DNA from: Deltaproteobacteria bacterium
GTDB taxonomy: Bacteria; Desulfobacterota; Syntrophia; Syntrophales; UBA5619
Direction: 5' to 3'
Assembly (NCBI GenBank): GCA_021817825.1
Contig: JAKAFS010000040.1
Coordinates: 1 to 34,500 of the forward strand
DNA length: 34,500 nt
Shown here: one piece after another, positions 9,701 to 16,410 of the stretch
Layout of the letters: every line of letters begins with the position of its first letter
How positions within the stretch are numbered: the stretch's first letter is position 1
Made by a program: the position numbers and the translations under genes
Notes under the pieces: generated by a model
Told to the model about the DNA's origin: nothing
Databases searched by the model: none
The model's input: the letters and a program-made list of their open reading frames with translations, nothing else

Positions 9701-9764
9701 GGATGGCACTACGTGGACTCAAATGACGCCGTCTGATCCAATCAGCATGGAGGTGGGGTTTTGA
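6687..9764 (+). CDS. Exported modular repeat protein with WDGT C-terminal repeats (1025 aa)
   Basis: The protein has a signal peptide (residues 1-29, ending DAYGA) and is predicted to be exported. A short RHS-like strand (VYDYDDTNRMVRV) follows. Two bacterial-repeat units of about 70 residues come next, each with YTITAxxGxQISxVxVDG. Then there are three copies of a module beginning GATPxYYxTLxDAYxAA and containing GSxIQVK and GGYxxDF. These alternate with two chitobiase/hexosaminidase C-terminal-like units (YYTTDGTTPTTAS). The tail, from about residue 750, is eight ~35-residue repeats around W-x-WDGTxWxQ, suggestive of a beta-propeller. No catalytic motif is visible, so a surface adhesin or carbohydrate-binding role is inference. 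The start is supported by GGAGGGG at 6676-6682. Its 5' end is duplicated beyond the intron. Confidence 0.85.
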   Translation: MKTSFKHEGLIRFIAFLFVFIPFIDAYGATTTVYDYDDTNRMVRVRTGSEGNPVITASAGTNGTISSSGSSTVGFNGEKTYTITANPGYQISNVIVDGVSKGAISTYTFSNVNTSHAIAAVFDVAYYIITATATGSGTIAPLGLSGVVYGGSAAYTITADAGNQISDVKVDGVSQGPIGSYTFSNVTAHRTIEAFFTTFTQSGPIRSAGATPVYYPTLQDAYNAAADGSTIQVKAQTLEQSLNINRNVSVSVVGGYNADYSAITGNTLLAGSISTAAGGGQVTIGNFIITAPMLATISINAGAASTNNTNVTLTLSCTGTRGCAQMQFSNDNVNYTAPEAYVTTKAWELTAGDGSKTVYARFQDGQGYWSAPHSAQILVDKSAPSSSASTTGGAYATAHSVTLTCSPGSGAACDKIYYTTDGTTPTTASQVYSGPIYMETTTVLKFFAVDQAGNRDIVRTQTYFIGPHQDSGSVRIAGATPIYYATLLDAYYAAANGSTIQVKGETLEQNFYAYKDISVAIAGGYNDDFTAVTGRTSLSGTVQTWEGGGSLTLGNVILLSDSPEVPAPAAPVTTLYPSEPTMYHVPQFITLHCSDGSGPGCGDIYYTTDGTTPTTASPVYSDPIYIRATTTVKFFAKDLAGNSEAVKTQTITIASARVSGAEGTSPTYYTSLQAAYDAAPDGSRIQVKAMNPVESLIANRRISVAVEGGYSDYFELEDDKTVLEGAIQTGTVSIGDVVTMSPPDPLFATFANGIRRWDGTAWSQLNTTNPVSMVASGSLLYVYGLSGAAGIWRWDGTAWSQLNTINPTSMVASGSLLYVYGLSGAPGIWRWDGTAWSRLNTIDPTSVVASGSTLYANLTGYGLYSWDGTAWTQITPNNAENIVSGTLLYGDFGTDGIWKWDGTTWSQFAPENPENMVVSGSILYADFGTGGLWKWDGTTWSQLAPENPENMVVSGSILYGDFGAGGLWKWDGTTWSQLAPENPESMVASGAILYADLGTGGLWKWDGTTWTQMTPSDPISMEVGF
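8935..9764 (+). repeat. Eight tandem WDGT-encoding repeats
   Basis: The codons for WDGT recur at about 8955, 9066, 9177, 9282, 9384, 9489, 9594 and 9699, giving periods of 111, 111, 105, 102, 105, 105 and 105 bp. Units 1-3 form one sub-family (RWDGTAWSQLNT) and units 5-8 another (KWDGTTWSQLAP). This suggests two separate rounds of expansion. Eight units would suit a closed propeller. Confidence 0.85.
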
Positions 9765-9910
9765 CGACCGGTTTTACAGTGCAATGGATGGAATTGATTC
9801 ATCTCAGACCACCGAAATCTGCGATTTCTAAAATGGCATGATTTTGGAAAAACATGATCAAACGACAGTTAAATGAATGATAATTTTATGAAACTCTGGA
9901 GGCATGAAAA

Positions 9911-10399
9911 ATGAAGAAATATCTATTGTCCATCACGATTATTCTGTTCTTGGGAGCCAATCTGTATGCCGCCGATGGCAATCTGATCGTCAACGGCAAT
10001 GTCGGGATAGGGACAACAACCCCGGCGGCGAAACTCGATGTGGGTGGAAAGCTGCAAGTCGATGCCAACGGAAACGTAATCAAGATCAATAACGTGCCCA
10101 CAAGCTTTCCCGCCGCCCAAGGCGCAGCCGGTACCTACCTCCAGAACAACGGCTCCGGAGGGTTGACCTGGCAGCCGGTCAATACGAGTGCCAGTTATAT
10201 GCAAGGGGGGCATTATGGGTATTGTGCTTCATCATATTATGCTACTGATTCTGAATCCGGTGGTGTTTTAAGTGAGAATTCCTGTAGCCCAAATGCCCCC
10301 GCCTATTGTAGTGGTTATACCTGTTTATGCCCTGCGGGGTTTACTATAATATCAACTACTGTCCCATATGGTACTAAAAATTATTGCATAAAAAATTAA
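9911..10399 (+). CDS. Small exported tail-fibre-like protein, Cys-rich C-terminus (162 aa)
   Basis: Residues 1-21 form a signal peptide (MKKYLLS start, Leu/Ile core, LYAAD end). Residues ~25-45 carry NVGIGTTTPAAKLDVGG, a motif common in phage tail-fibre-like and bacterial surface proteins with trimeric beta structure. A Gly/Ala linker (GAAGTYLQNNGSGGLTW) follows. The last ~60 residues contain six cysteines and are Tyr/Ser-rich, perhaps a disulphide-bonded head. GGAGG at 9898-9902 fixes the start. The 146-bp gap from the 1025-aa gene shows no terminator, so co-transcription is possible. The C-terminal part is encoded by AT-richer DNA than the N-terminal part. The function of the head is unknown. 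Confidence 0.75.
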   Translation: MKKYLLSITIILFLGANLYAADGNLIVNGNVGIGTTTPAAKLDVGGKLQVDANGNVIKINNVPTSFPAAQGAAGTYLQNNGSGGLTWQPVNTSASYMQGGHYGYCASSYYATDSESGGVLSENSCSPNAPAYCSGYTCLCPAGFTIISTTVPYGTKNYCIKN

Positions 10400-10516
10400 C
10401 AATGATTTAGATTTGTTATGTGAGCTTCTTTAAGATCTTTGCTTGGAATACATTTGTTTACCCGGTGGATTATCGTCTGGTGAACCTGTAACCTTCGGTA
10501 GGTTATTTAATGAGAG

Positions 10517-10560
10517 GTGGTAATCGTGGTAATCGGGCGTGGTAATCGGGGACGGGTTCA
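10517..10560 (+). repeat. Triple GTGGTAATC repeat ending in motif copy 2
   Basis: GTGGTAATC occurs at 10517-10525, 10526-10534 and 10539-10547. The last copy leads into GGGGACGGGTTCA, giving a 19-nt identity with 6552-6570. The group II intron begins 4 nt later. Confidence 0.75.
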
Positions 10561-11008
10561 CATGTGCGGCCGGGCAAGGTCGTGTAATCAAGCGGGTGTG
10601 AATCCCGCCCCGGAAGGAAGGCCATCCACCGGGTAGCGAGTCCTTGGAGGTCTGGTGGTAACATCAGGCTTTAAGCGTAGGGCAGCAAGCAAATAGGCCG
10701 TAAGCTGAAAAGCTGAAGGGAATGAGCCTCGTAATCGTCGCGCAGGGAAGGACGACACGGTATGTGACGTGGAAGTCAACACAGGCATTACCGCAAAGGC
10801 AAGGGGATGCCTGCTTCCTCGGGGTCAGAGACCATGGCATGTTTGACAAGGTGATTGCACGGCAACCCGGGAGACCCTGAGCCTCTTTCGGAAAGAGAGT
10901 ATGCCGGACAACTGAAGAGGGAGGAAGGCAAATAAGGGCGCAGGGAGTCGGATAGCCTAATAGTACCAGAGAAGGCGGGTAATGCTGCTGGAGGGAAGGA
11001 GGCTACAC

Positions 11009-12373
11009 ATGGTAGGGCGGTGTGAAGAGACATCGGCCGTTCTCAGAAGCGGGGAACCGGTGGAAACGAAATTGCGCCGCATAGCAGAGAAGGCCCGTAG
11101 AGAGCCGGGGTTCAAGTTCACCAGTTTGTACCATCTGATGAACGAGGAGCTGCTACGGGGGTGCTTTAAGCGGTTGCGAAAGAATGCAACCGCGGGCATC
11201 GACAAAATGACCAAGGATATGTACGCCGAGCACCTGGAGTCCCATCTGACAGAATTGACAGATGGGCTGCAACGGATGGCGTATATACCGCAACCTGTCC
11301 GGCGGCGCTATATACCGAAGCCGGGCAGCACCAAACAACGTCCCTTGGGGATACCGTGTTTTGAGGACAAGCTTGTTCAGGCAGGACTGGTGCGGATACT
11401 GGAGTCGGTGTACGAGCAAGACTTCATGGAAGATTCGTATGGGTTCCGTCCATTGCGAAGTTGTCATAATGCGCTCAGAGCCTTGAGCGAGACGGTGGAG
11501 CACAAGCCGATCAGCTACATCGTAGAGGCAGACATCAAAGGCTTCTTCGATAGAGTGAGCCAGGAATGGCTGATGAAATTTCTGGCGCATCGGATTGAGG
11601 ACAAAAGGGTTCAGCGCATGGTAAAACGCTTCCTCAGGGCAGGGGTGGCAGAGGATGGGAGCGTAACAGTCAGTGACGAGGGGACCCCGCAGGGCGGGGT
11701 GATATCGCCGCTGCTGGCGAACATTTATCTGCATTACGTCCTTGATCTCTGGTTTGAGAGGATTTACCGCAAGAGGTGCACAGGCTATGCCCGGCTCATT
11801 CGTTATGCCGATGACTTTGTCGTTTGCTTTCAGTACAAAGCGGAGGCGGAGAGGTTTCATGAGGAGCTGGGCAGACGGTTGGGCAGGTTTGGTCTTGAGG
11901 TGGAACCGATGAAGACCAAAGTGATGGAGTTTGGGAGATTCGCCGTCCAGAATGCCAAGAGGAGAGGGGAAAGGGCAGAGACGTTTGAGTTTCTGGGTTT
12001 TACCCACTACTGCGGGACAAAGCGGGACGGAAAAGGGTTTCGGATGAAGCGGGTGACGGCCCGCAAGAAGTTCATCGCCAAGCTGAAGGACTTCAAGGAA
12101 TGGCTGAAGAAGGCCAGGATACTGAAGACCAGGGAACTTTGGGAAACAGCCCAAGCCAAATTGAGAGGTCATTATAACTACTACGGCGTAACCGACAACC
12201 TGCGAGGGATTGCGAGGTTCGGGGATGAAGTGGAAAAGCTGCTGTTTAAGTGGCTGAACCGTAGGGGAAAAAAGAACTGTCTCAATGGGGAAAAGTTCGA
12301 GGAGATGCTGAAGCGATTCCCTTTACCGAAACCAAGGATCAGGGTCAGTATGTTTGGCAGCTCTGTGAATTGA
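11009..12373 (+). CDS. ltrA: Group II intron reverse transcriptase/maturase (454 aa)
   Basis: The encoded enzyme assists intron splicing and copies intron RNA into DNA during retrohoming. The RT fingers/palm are clear: KRLRKNATAGIDKM near the start, RRRYIPKPGSTKQRPLGIP, DSYGFRPLRSCHNAL, EADIKGFFD, TPQGGVISPLLANIYL, and the catalytic YADDF at residues 266-270. FEFLGF and the thumb/X maturase region follow, with GHYNYYGV near 390. The protein ends FPLPKPRIRVSMFGSSVN and has no HNH endonuclease domain, so it belongs to an En-minus class (C, D or E type; not resolved here). I chose ATG 11009 over 10982 because AAGGAGG at 10996-11002 lies 6 nt upstream. The frame is intact, so the element may still be mobile. 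Confidence 0.93.
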   Translation: MVGRCEETSAVLRSGEPVETKLRRIAEKARREPGFKFTSLYHLMNEELLRGCFKRLRKNATAGIDKMTKDMYAEHLESHLTELTDGLQRMAYIPQPVRRRYIPKPGSTKQRPLGIPCFEDKLVQAGLVRILESVYEQDFMEDSYGFRPLRSCHNALRALSETVEHKPISYIVEADIKGFFDRVSQEWLMKFLAHRIEDKRVQRMVKRFLRAGVAEDGSVTVSDEGTPQGGVISPLLANIYLHYVLDLWFERIYRKRCTGYARLIRYADDFVVCFQYKAEAERFHEELGRRLGRFGLEVEPMKTKVMEFGRFAVQNAKRRGERAETFEFLGFTHYCGTKRDGKGFRMKRVTARKKFIAKLKDFKEWLKKARILKTRELWETAQAKLRGHYNYYGVTDNLRGIARFGDEVEKLLFKWLNRRGKKNCLNGEKFEEMLKRFPLPKPRIRVSMFGSSVN

Positions 12374-12382
12374 CTATGTGAG

Positions 12383-12415
12383 GAGCCGTGTGCGTAAATA
12401 GCGCAAGCACGGTTC
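12383..12415 (+). ncRNA. Group II intron domain V
   Basis: The sequence starts GAGCCGTGTGCG and ends GCGCAAGCACGGTTC, folding into the compact hairpin of the intron catalytic core. The AGC catalytic triad is in the 5' strand and there is a TAAA-type loop. Its place just after the maturase stop is standard. Confidence 0.85.
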
Positions 12416-12557
12416 TGAGAGGGGCCAGCGACAACTGACGTATGGTTGAGATGCTGTGGCACCGCCGGGAAACCAGGCGGAAACGGAGAACACAAACATC
12501 GACCTACAGCGTTGGGAGAAACTGATCTACTCGACTTAATACGCTAGCCAATCGGTA

Positions 12558-12684
12558 GTTCTGCCAAAGGCGGCAAAAATGGGACAAATCGATATATTAA
12601 AATCTACCCGGAAGGGAGAAGATGAAAACAAGATTCAAGCATGAAGGCCTGATACGATTCATTGCATTCCTGTTTGTCTTTTAG
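12558..12684 (+). pseudogene. Truncated second copy of the 1025-aa gene start (20 codons)
   Basis: The leader and first codons of the gene at 6687 are repeated here: a GGCAAA-TGG-ACAAATCGATAT leader, the ribosome site GAAGGGAG and ATG at 12622. The reading frame gives MKTRFKHEGLIRFIAFLFVF and then stops at TAG 12682-12684. After the break the DNA bears no resemblance to the parent gene. This is either a decayed paralogue whose body was lost or the scar of a duplication that moved only the 5' end. The residual ribosome site and start could still yield a short hydrophobic peptide. Confidence 0.85.
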
Positions 12685-12805
12685 CAGGCAAGGCAGAAGT
12701 TTTCCAGGGCATCTCCGCCGCATGGATTATCCCTCGATGGAGAGGCAGTGAGGCTGTTCAGGCAGATGAAGGAACGGGGCAATGGCCACCAGTGACATCG
12801 TTTTT

Positions 12806-12841
12806 TCTTAAGCCACTTCACCGCGGTGAAGTGGCTTAAGA
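12806..12841. repeat. 36-bp perfect palindrome
   Basis: The half-site TCTTAAGCCACTTCACCG (12806-12823) is followed directly by its exact reverse complement (12824-12841), with no spacer. A T6 run precedes it and ATTTTGATATAATTATTTTTT follows within about 20 nt. It could be extruded as a cruciform, or be a terminator-like hairpin whose T tract is displaced, or be a protein-binding dyad. Confidence 0.9.
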
Positions 12842-13016
12842 TTTTGATATAATTATTTTTTCAAACGACTGGTTTTTGATTTTCTCCGCTAATCGCTGTT
12901 TTGGGCTGATTTTGCTTCAAAACAGGCCGAAAGTTCCAGTTTGAGTGGATAACCGGATCGCCACGTCCGTTTTCCTACCCTGCGCAACGGTAGCGCTCTT
13001 GCGCAGGACAGGGCAG

Positions 13017-13099
13017 GTCATTGCGAGACGCTTCAGTGAAGAAGCGTTCTCGTGGCCTGGCCGCAGGCAAGGAGATTGCTTCGCTTGGCTCGCAATGAC
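13017..13099. repeat. 83-bp element with 11-bp inverted ends (MITE/REP-like)
   Basis: GTCATTGCGAG at 13017-13027 is exactly complementary to CTCGCAATGAC at 13089-13099. The interior includes GCTTC-AGTGA-AGAAGC-type self-complementarity and a GGCCTGGCCGCAGGC segment. Very similar TCATTGCGAG...CTCGCAATGA elements are widespread in bacterial intergenic DNA. It lies just upstream of the ATPase promoter. Confidence 0.7.
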
Positions 13100-13125
13100 A
13101 AATGATTCCGCTTTGTTAAAAATCA

Positions 13126-13153
13126 TTGCAAACGCCTCGTGAATGGATATAAT
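13126..13153 (+). promoter_or_regulatory. Sigma-70-type promoter for the DUF4143 ATPase
   Basis: TTGCAA (13126-13131) and a perfect TATAAT (13148-13153) are separated by 16 bp. Initiation 7-8 nt after the -10 box would fall at 13160-13161, on the ATG chosen for the ATPase, implying a leaderless transcript. No ribosome site precedes either possible ATG. Confidence 0.55.
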
Positions 13154-13160
13154 TCACGCC

Positions 13161-14384
13161 ATGAATAAAAAAACATTTCCCCGCTGTATGACAGCTTCCC
13201 TGGAGCAACGCCTGGGGGCCATGCCTGCCGTGGTGGTGACTGGGGCTCGCCAGACCGGCAAAAGCACGCTGGTCAAGATGCAGCCCCCGGAAAGTCGCCC
13301 CTACTATTCCCTGGACGACATCGACGTCCTGGATCTGGCGAGACGGAATCCCGACGCCTTATTGGGCGGCGCTGCCCCTGTGACCCTCGACGAGGTGCAG
13401 CGGGAGCCTGATCTGTTTTTGGCCGTGAAACGGGCGATCGATACGGATCGGCGGCCGGGCCGCTTCCTTCTCACCGGCTCGGCCAACCTCTTCCTGATGC
13501 AGGGCATTTCCGAATCGCTTGCCGGGCGGGCCAGCTATCTGACCCTCTGGCCCATGACCCGGCGCGAGCAATTGGGCCTCGGCCGTTGCGGACTTTGGGA
13601 GGAACTGGCGACGGCGGACGACGGCCAATGGCCGGACCTTCTCCGCGCGGACGCGGCTGGCCCGGAGGATTGGCAGAAGCTGGCCCTGCGCGGCGGATTC
13701 CCTACGCCGGCGGTGCACATGGCCAAGGCTGCGGACCGGATGGTCTGGTTCGACGGCTACGTGCGCACCTACCTGGAGCGGGATCTGCAGATGGTGTCCT
13801 CGATCGCGGCACTGCCTGATTTTCGGCGGCTCATGCGGGCGGCCTGCCTCCGCGTCGGGCAGTTGGTCAATCAGACGGAAATGGCCCGGGATCTGTCCTT
13901 GAAGCAGCCCACGGTGCATCGTTACCTGAACCTGCTGGAGATCTCCTATCTGCTGATCCGCTTGCCCGCCTATTCGGTGAACCGGACGAAACGGCTTCTC
14001 AAGTCTCCCAAGCTCTACTGGGGGGACGTGGGCTTAGCCATGTACCTGGCCGGTTTGAACGAGCCGACCGGCGCGCACCTGGAAAATCTGATTCTGCTCG
14101 ATCTGATGGCCTGGAAATGCGAGCGTCTCCAGAACACGGAGATCCTTTTCTGGCGGACCATGACGGGGGAGGAGGTGGACCTGGTGATCGAAACGGAAGG
14201 GAAGGTGCTGCCCATCGAGATCAAGTCCACCAGCCGTCCTCGGATCAGTGACGCGGCGAATCTGCTTGCCTTCCAGAACGAGTACGGCGCCGATGCGCGC
14301 GCCGGGCTGCTCTTGCACAACGGGACGGCGGTTGAATGGCTGACCCCCAGGGTCTTGGCCGCGCCCTGGTGGAAGGTGATCTGA
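13161..14384 (+). CDS. AAA ATPase with DUF4143 domain (407 aa)
   Basis: This is a member of the large family of AAA_14/DUF4143 ATPases, cytoplasmic proteins of unsettled function that are often strain-variable. The P-loop GARQTGKST is at residues 28-36, Walker B is VTLDEVQ near 76-82, and the sensor-like LTGSAN is near 106. A winged-helix-like segment with TEMARDLSLKQPTVHRYL follows near 238-256. The C-terminal DUF4143 part contains EEVDLVIE and LPIEIKST, which resembles a PD-(D/E)xK nuclease-fold core. I prefer ATG 13161 over 13143 because the TATAAT box overlaps the earlier codon. The gene stands alone, 91 bp before gspF, and is probably accessory. Confidence 0.85.
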   Translation: MNKKTFPRCMTASLEQRLGAMPAVVVTGARQTGKSTLVKMQPPESRPYYSLDDIDVLDLARRNPDALLGGAAPVTLDEVQREPDLFLAVKRAIDTDRRPGRFLLTGSANLFLMQGISESLAGRASYLTLWPMTRREQLGLGRCGLWEELATADDGQWPDLLRADAAGPEDWQKLALRGGFPTPAVHMAKAADRMVWFDGYVRTYLERDLQMVSSIAALPDFRRLMRAACLRVGQLVNQTEMARDLSLKQPTVHRYLNLLEISYLLIRLPAYSVNRTKRLLKSPKLYWGDVGLAMYLAGLNEPTGAHLENLILLDLMAWKCERLQNTEILFWRTMTGEEVDLVIETEGKVLPIEIKSTSRPRISDAANLLAFQNEYGADARAGLLLHNGTAVEWLTPRVLAAPWWKVI

Positions 14385-14475
14385 TACCCGTCCAGAGGGC
14401 TTCCTTGAAATTGTCCCCGGCCTATGATAGGTCCCTGGATAACTTCAAAAATACAAGCAAAATGCGGGGCGGGCT

Positions 14476-15702
14476 ATGCCGGTTTACGAATATGTGGCGC
14501 TCGATGCCGGGGGGCGAAGGCAAAAGGGGATCGTCGATGCCGGAAGCATTGCCGCTGCCCGCCAGAAGCTCCGGGAATCGGACGTCTTTCCCGTGGAGAT
14601 CGCCGAGACCGAGGATCGCAAGCAGGCCAATAGGGCCGCCGGGGGCGCGGTCCATCTGTTTCGCCGGGTCGGCCTCCAGGAATTGTCGGTGATGACCCGG
14701 CAGCTCTCCACCCTGCTCGGGGCCGGGCTGCCGCTGGTGCCGTCCCTTTCGGCCCTGGTCGCCCAGATCCGCCATCCGGTGCTCAAGACGACGCTCGCCC
14801 GGATCAAGGACGAGGTCAACGAGGGCAACAGCCTGACCCAGAGTATGTCCCATTTCCCGGAGGTCTTTCCCCCCTTCTACATCAATATGGTCCGGGCCGG
14901 CGAGGCCTCGGGGACGGTCAACCTGGTGCTGGAGCGGCTGGCGGACTTCAGCGAGGCGCAGCAGGCTCTGCGGATGAAGATCCGGTCGGCGCTCGCCTAT
15001 CCGATCTTCATGTTCTTCATCGGCGGCGCGGTCCTCTTTTTCCTCGTCACCTTCGTCGTGCCCAACATCACGAACATCTTTTCGGAGATGCACCAGACTC
15101 TGCCGGGGATCACGATCTTTCTCATCGCCGTGAGCGGATTTTTGAAGGCCTTCTGGTGGGCGATTGCGTTTATCCTTGTCGCCGGGAGCTTCGGCGGCCG
15201 CTTCGCCGTCAAGAAGACGGAACAGGGGCGGCTCCTCTGGGACCGGATCAAACTCAATGCGCCGCTTTTCGGAGAGCTGAACCGGAAGCTCGCCGTGGCC
15301 CGCTTCAGCCGCACCCTCGGGACCTTGCTCCAGAGCGGTGTGCCGCTCCTGGCGGCCCTGGAAATCGCCAAGAACGTGGTCGACAACCGGCTCATCGCCG
15401 CGGAGATCCAGATTGCGGCCAAGGAGGTGGAAGAGGGGCAGAATCTCTCGGCGCCCCTTGCGCGGAGCGGCTTTTTCCCGCCCATTGCGGTGGAGATGAT
15501 CTCTGTGGGGGAGCAGAGCGGCAGCCTGGAGCCGATGCTCTTGCGGATCGCCCAGTCCTACGAAACCGAGGCGGCGGCGAGCGTCCTGCTGTTGACCTCG
15601 CTGCTCGAACCGATCATGATCCTCACGATGGGGGTCGTCGTGGGATTTGTGGTCATCTCGGTGCTGCTGCCCATCTTCGAGATGAACCAGCTGATCCGTT
15701 AA
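14476..15702 (+). CDS. gspF: Type II secretion inner-membrane platform protein GspF (408 aa)
   Basis: GspF is the polytopic platform protein that links the GspE motor to pseudopilus assembly. The start MPVYEYVALDAGGRRQKG is typical of the family. Two T2SSF domains are visible: ELSVMTRQLSTLLGAGLPL near residues 73-91 and FSRTLGTLLQSGVPLLAALE near 277-296. Three hydrophobic segments lie near 175-200, 215-240 and 375-402. The length is normal. The gene is the first of the Gsp cluster; the expected GspE partner lies 11 kb downstream, at the other end. GCGGGGCGGG before the ATG is a poor but possible ribosome site. I see no strong promoter in the 91-bp gap; an 11-nt palindrome CCTATGATAGG lies at 14421-14431. 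Confidence 0.95.
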   Translation: MPVYEYVALDAGGRRQKGIVDAGSIAAARQKLRESDVFPVEIAETEDRKQANRAAGGAVHLFRRVGLQELSVMTRQLSTLLGAGLPLVPSLSALVAQIRHPVLKTTLARIKDEVNEGNSLTQSMSHFPEVFPPFYINMVRAGEASGTVNLVLERLADFSEAQQALRMKIRSALAYPIFMFFIGGAVLFFLVTFVVPNITNIFSEMHQTLPGITIFLIAVSGFLKAFWWAIAFILVAGSFGGRFAVKKTEQGRLLWDRIKLNAPLFGELNRKLAVARFSRTLGTLLQSGVPLLAALEIAKNVVDNRLIAAEIQIAAKEVEEGQNLSAPLARSGFFPPIAVEMISVGEQSGSLEPMLLRIAQSYETEAAASVLLLTSLLEPIMILTMGVVVGFVVISVLLPIFEMNQLIR

Positions 15703-15966
15703 GGGCTGGATTCCCGCTGACCGATCAGGTCGGGGGAGGGGGCTAGCTTCGCGGGAAACACCCATGCCCTCGTGGGCACCAGGTCGGCATGAAAGTATCT
15801 GTCACCCCCGCGAAAGCGGGGGTCCAGAAGTTCTTTGAATGGATTCCCGCTGACCCGGGAATGACAATGGAAAATTGCAGGAATGACCATAGGTAATTGC
15901 GGGAATGACCATCCCGGAGGTTTGTAATCATATATGAAATGCAATCCCGAACGAGGGGGAAAAACC
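15703..15966. repeat. gspF-gspG gap with REP-like hairpin and GGAATGACC repeats
   Basis: This 264-bp gap is the largest inside the secretion cluster. A 7-bp perfect stem (CCCCCGC, GAAA loop, GCGGGGG) lies at 15805-15822, inside an element bounded by GTCACCCCCGC at 15801 and CCGGGAATGAC ending at 15865. Elements of this GTCATTCCCGC type are common intergenic repeats in proteobacteria. Two 18-nt copies of AATTGCRGGAATGACCAT follow at 15873-15890 and 15895-15912. The hairpin could modulate gspF versus pseudopilin mRNA levels. Confidence 0.65.
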
Positions 15967-16410
15967 ATGAAGAAGATTAAACGCACCGAGCGGGGGTTTA
16001 CGCTGATCGAACTGATGGTCGTCATCGTCATCCTGGGAATCCTGGCGGGGCTCATCGTGCCTCGGATCATGGGGCGGCCGGACGAGGCGCGGCAGGCCAA
16101 GGCCCGGCTCCAGATCGAGAGCCTCGATACGGCCCTGAAGCTCTACAAGCTGGACAACGGGAATTACCCCACGACGGAGCAGGGGCTCCAGGCCCTGGTC
16201 GAGGCGCCGTCCACGGGAACGCCGGTGAAAAACTGGCGGCAGGGGGGGTACCTCGAAAAGGGCAAGGTACCCAAGGACCCCTGGGACAACGAGTTTGTCT
16301 ACATCTCGCCGGGGTCCCACGGCGAGTACGACCTGACCTCCCGCGGCGCCGACGGCGAGCCGGGCGGGGAGGCCAAAAACAAAGACATCAACAGCTGGGA
16401 AAGTGAGTGA
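15967..16410 (+). CDS. gspG: Major pseudopilin GspG (147 aa)
   Basis: GspG is the main subunit of the periplasmic pseudopilus that pushes substrates through the secretin. The class III leader is [19 protein letters not shown]: cleavage falls after Gly10, Phe11 is the first mature residue and Glu15 is the conserved +5 residue. The mature part carries the T2SG signature [19 protein letters not shown] and, at the end, the [14 protein letters not shown] loop that binds calcium in the family. ATG 15967 was chosen over the upstream in-frame start at 15934 because it gives the standard 10-residue leader and has GAGGGGG at 15953-15959. Its stop overlaps gspH by 4 nt. Confidence 0.96.
   Translation: MKKIKRTERGFTLIELMVVIVILGILAGLIVPRIMGRPDEARQAKARLQIESLDTALKLYKLDNGNYPTTEQGLQALVEAPSTGTPVKNWRQGGYLEKGKVPKDPWDNEFVYISPGSHGEYDLTSRGADGEPGGEAKNKDINSWESE

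Larger units (their letters stand above)
10564..12470 (+). mobile_element. Group II intron with maturase ORF (3' end approximate)
   Basis: The 5' end matches the group II consensus GTGYG (GTGCG at 10564-10568). About 440 nt of structured non-coding sequence (domains I-III region) precede the maturase at 11009-12373. A domain V lies 9 nt after the maturase stop. Domain VI is probably 12421-12463, where GGGCCAGC pairs with GCTG-GGC around an inner CAAC/GTTG stem. I cannot fix the exact 3' splice site, because no unoccupied copy of the target is present; anything from about 12460 to 12540 is possible. The intron sits between genes, directly after the dispersed GGGGACGGGTTCA motif, and not inside a coding region. 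Confidence 0.8.
12685..13125 (+). other. Gene-free scarred region
   Basis: No confident gene is seen here. A frame covering about 12684-12796 reads in part GLSLDGEAVRLFRQMKERG and ends at TGA, which looks like the tail of a lost gene, but I cannot name it. The rest holds the 36-bp palindrome, AT-rich DNA around 12841-12900 and the 83-bp inverted-end element, all listed separately. Confidence 0.4.

Noticed and set aside
9830-9850. Sigma-54-like TGGCATG...TTGGA before the 162-aa gene
   Set aside because: The spacing is one base short between the GG and GC elements and the downstream GC is missing.
14422-15765. Minus-strand 447-aa frame under gspF
   Set aside because: Its composition (Arg, Asp, Gln, His rich) is that of a GC-rich antisense shadow, and gspF is certain.
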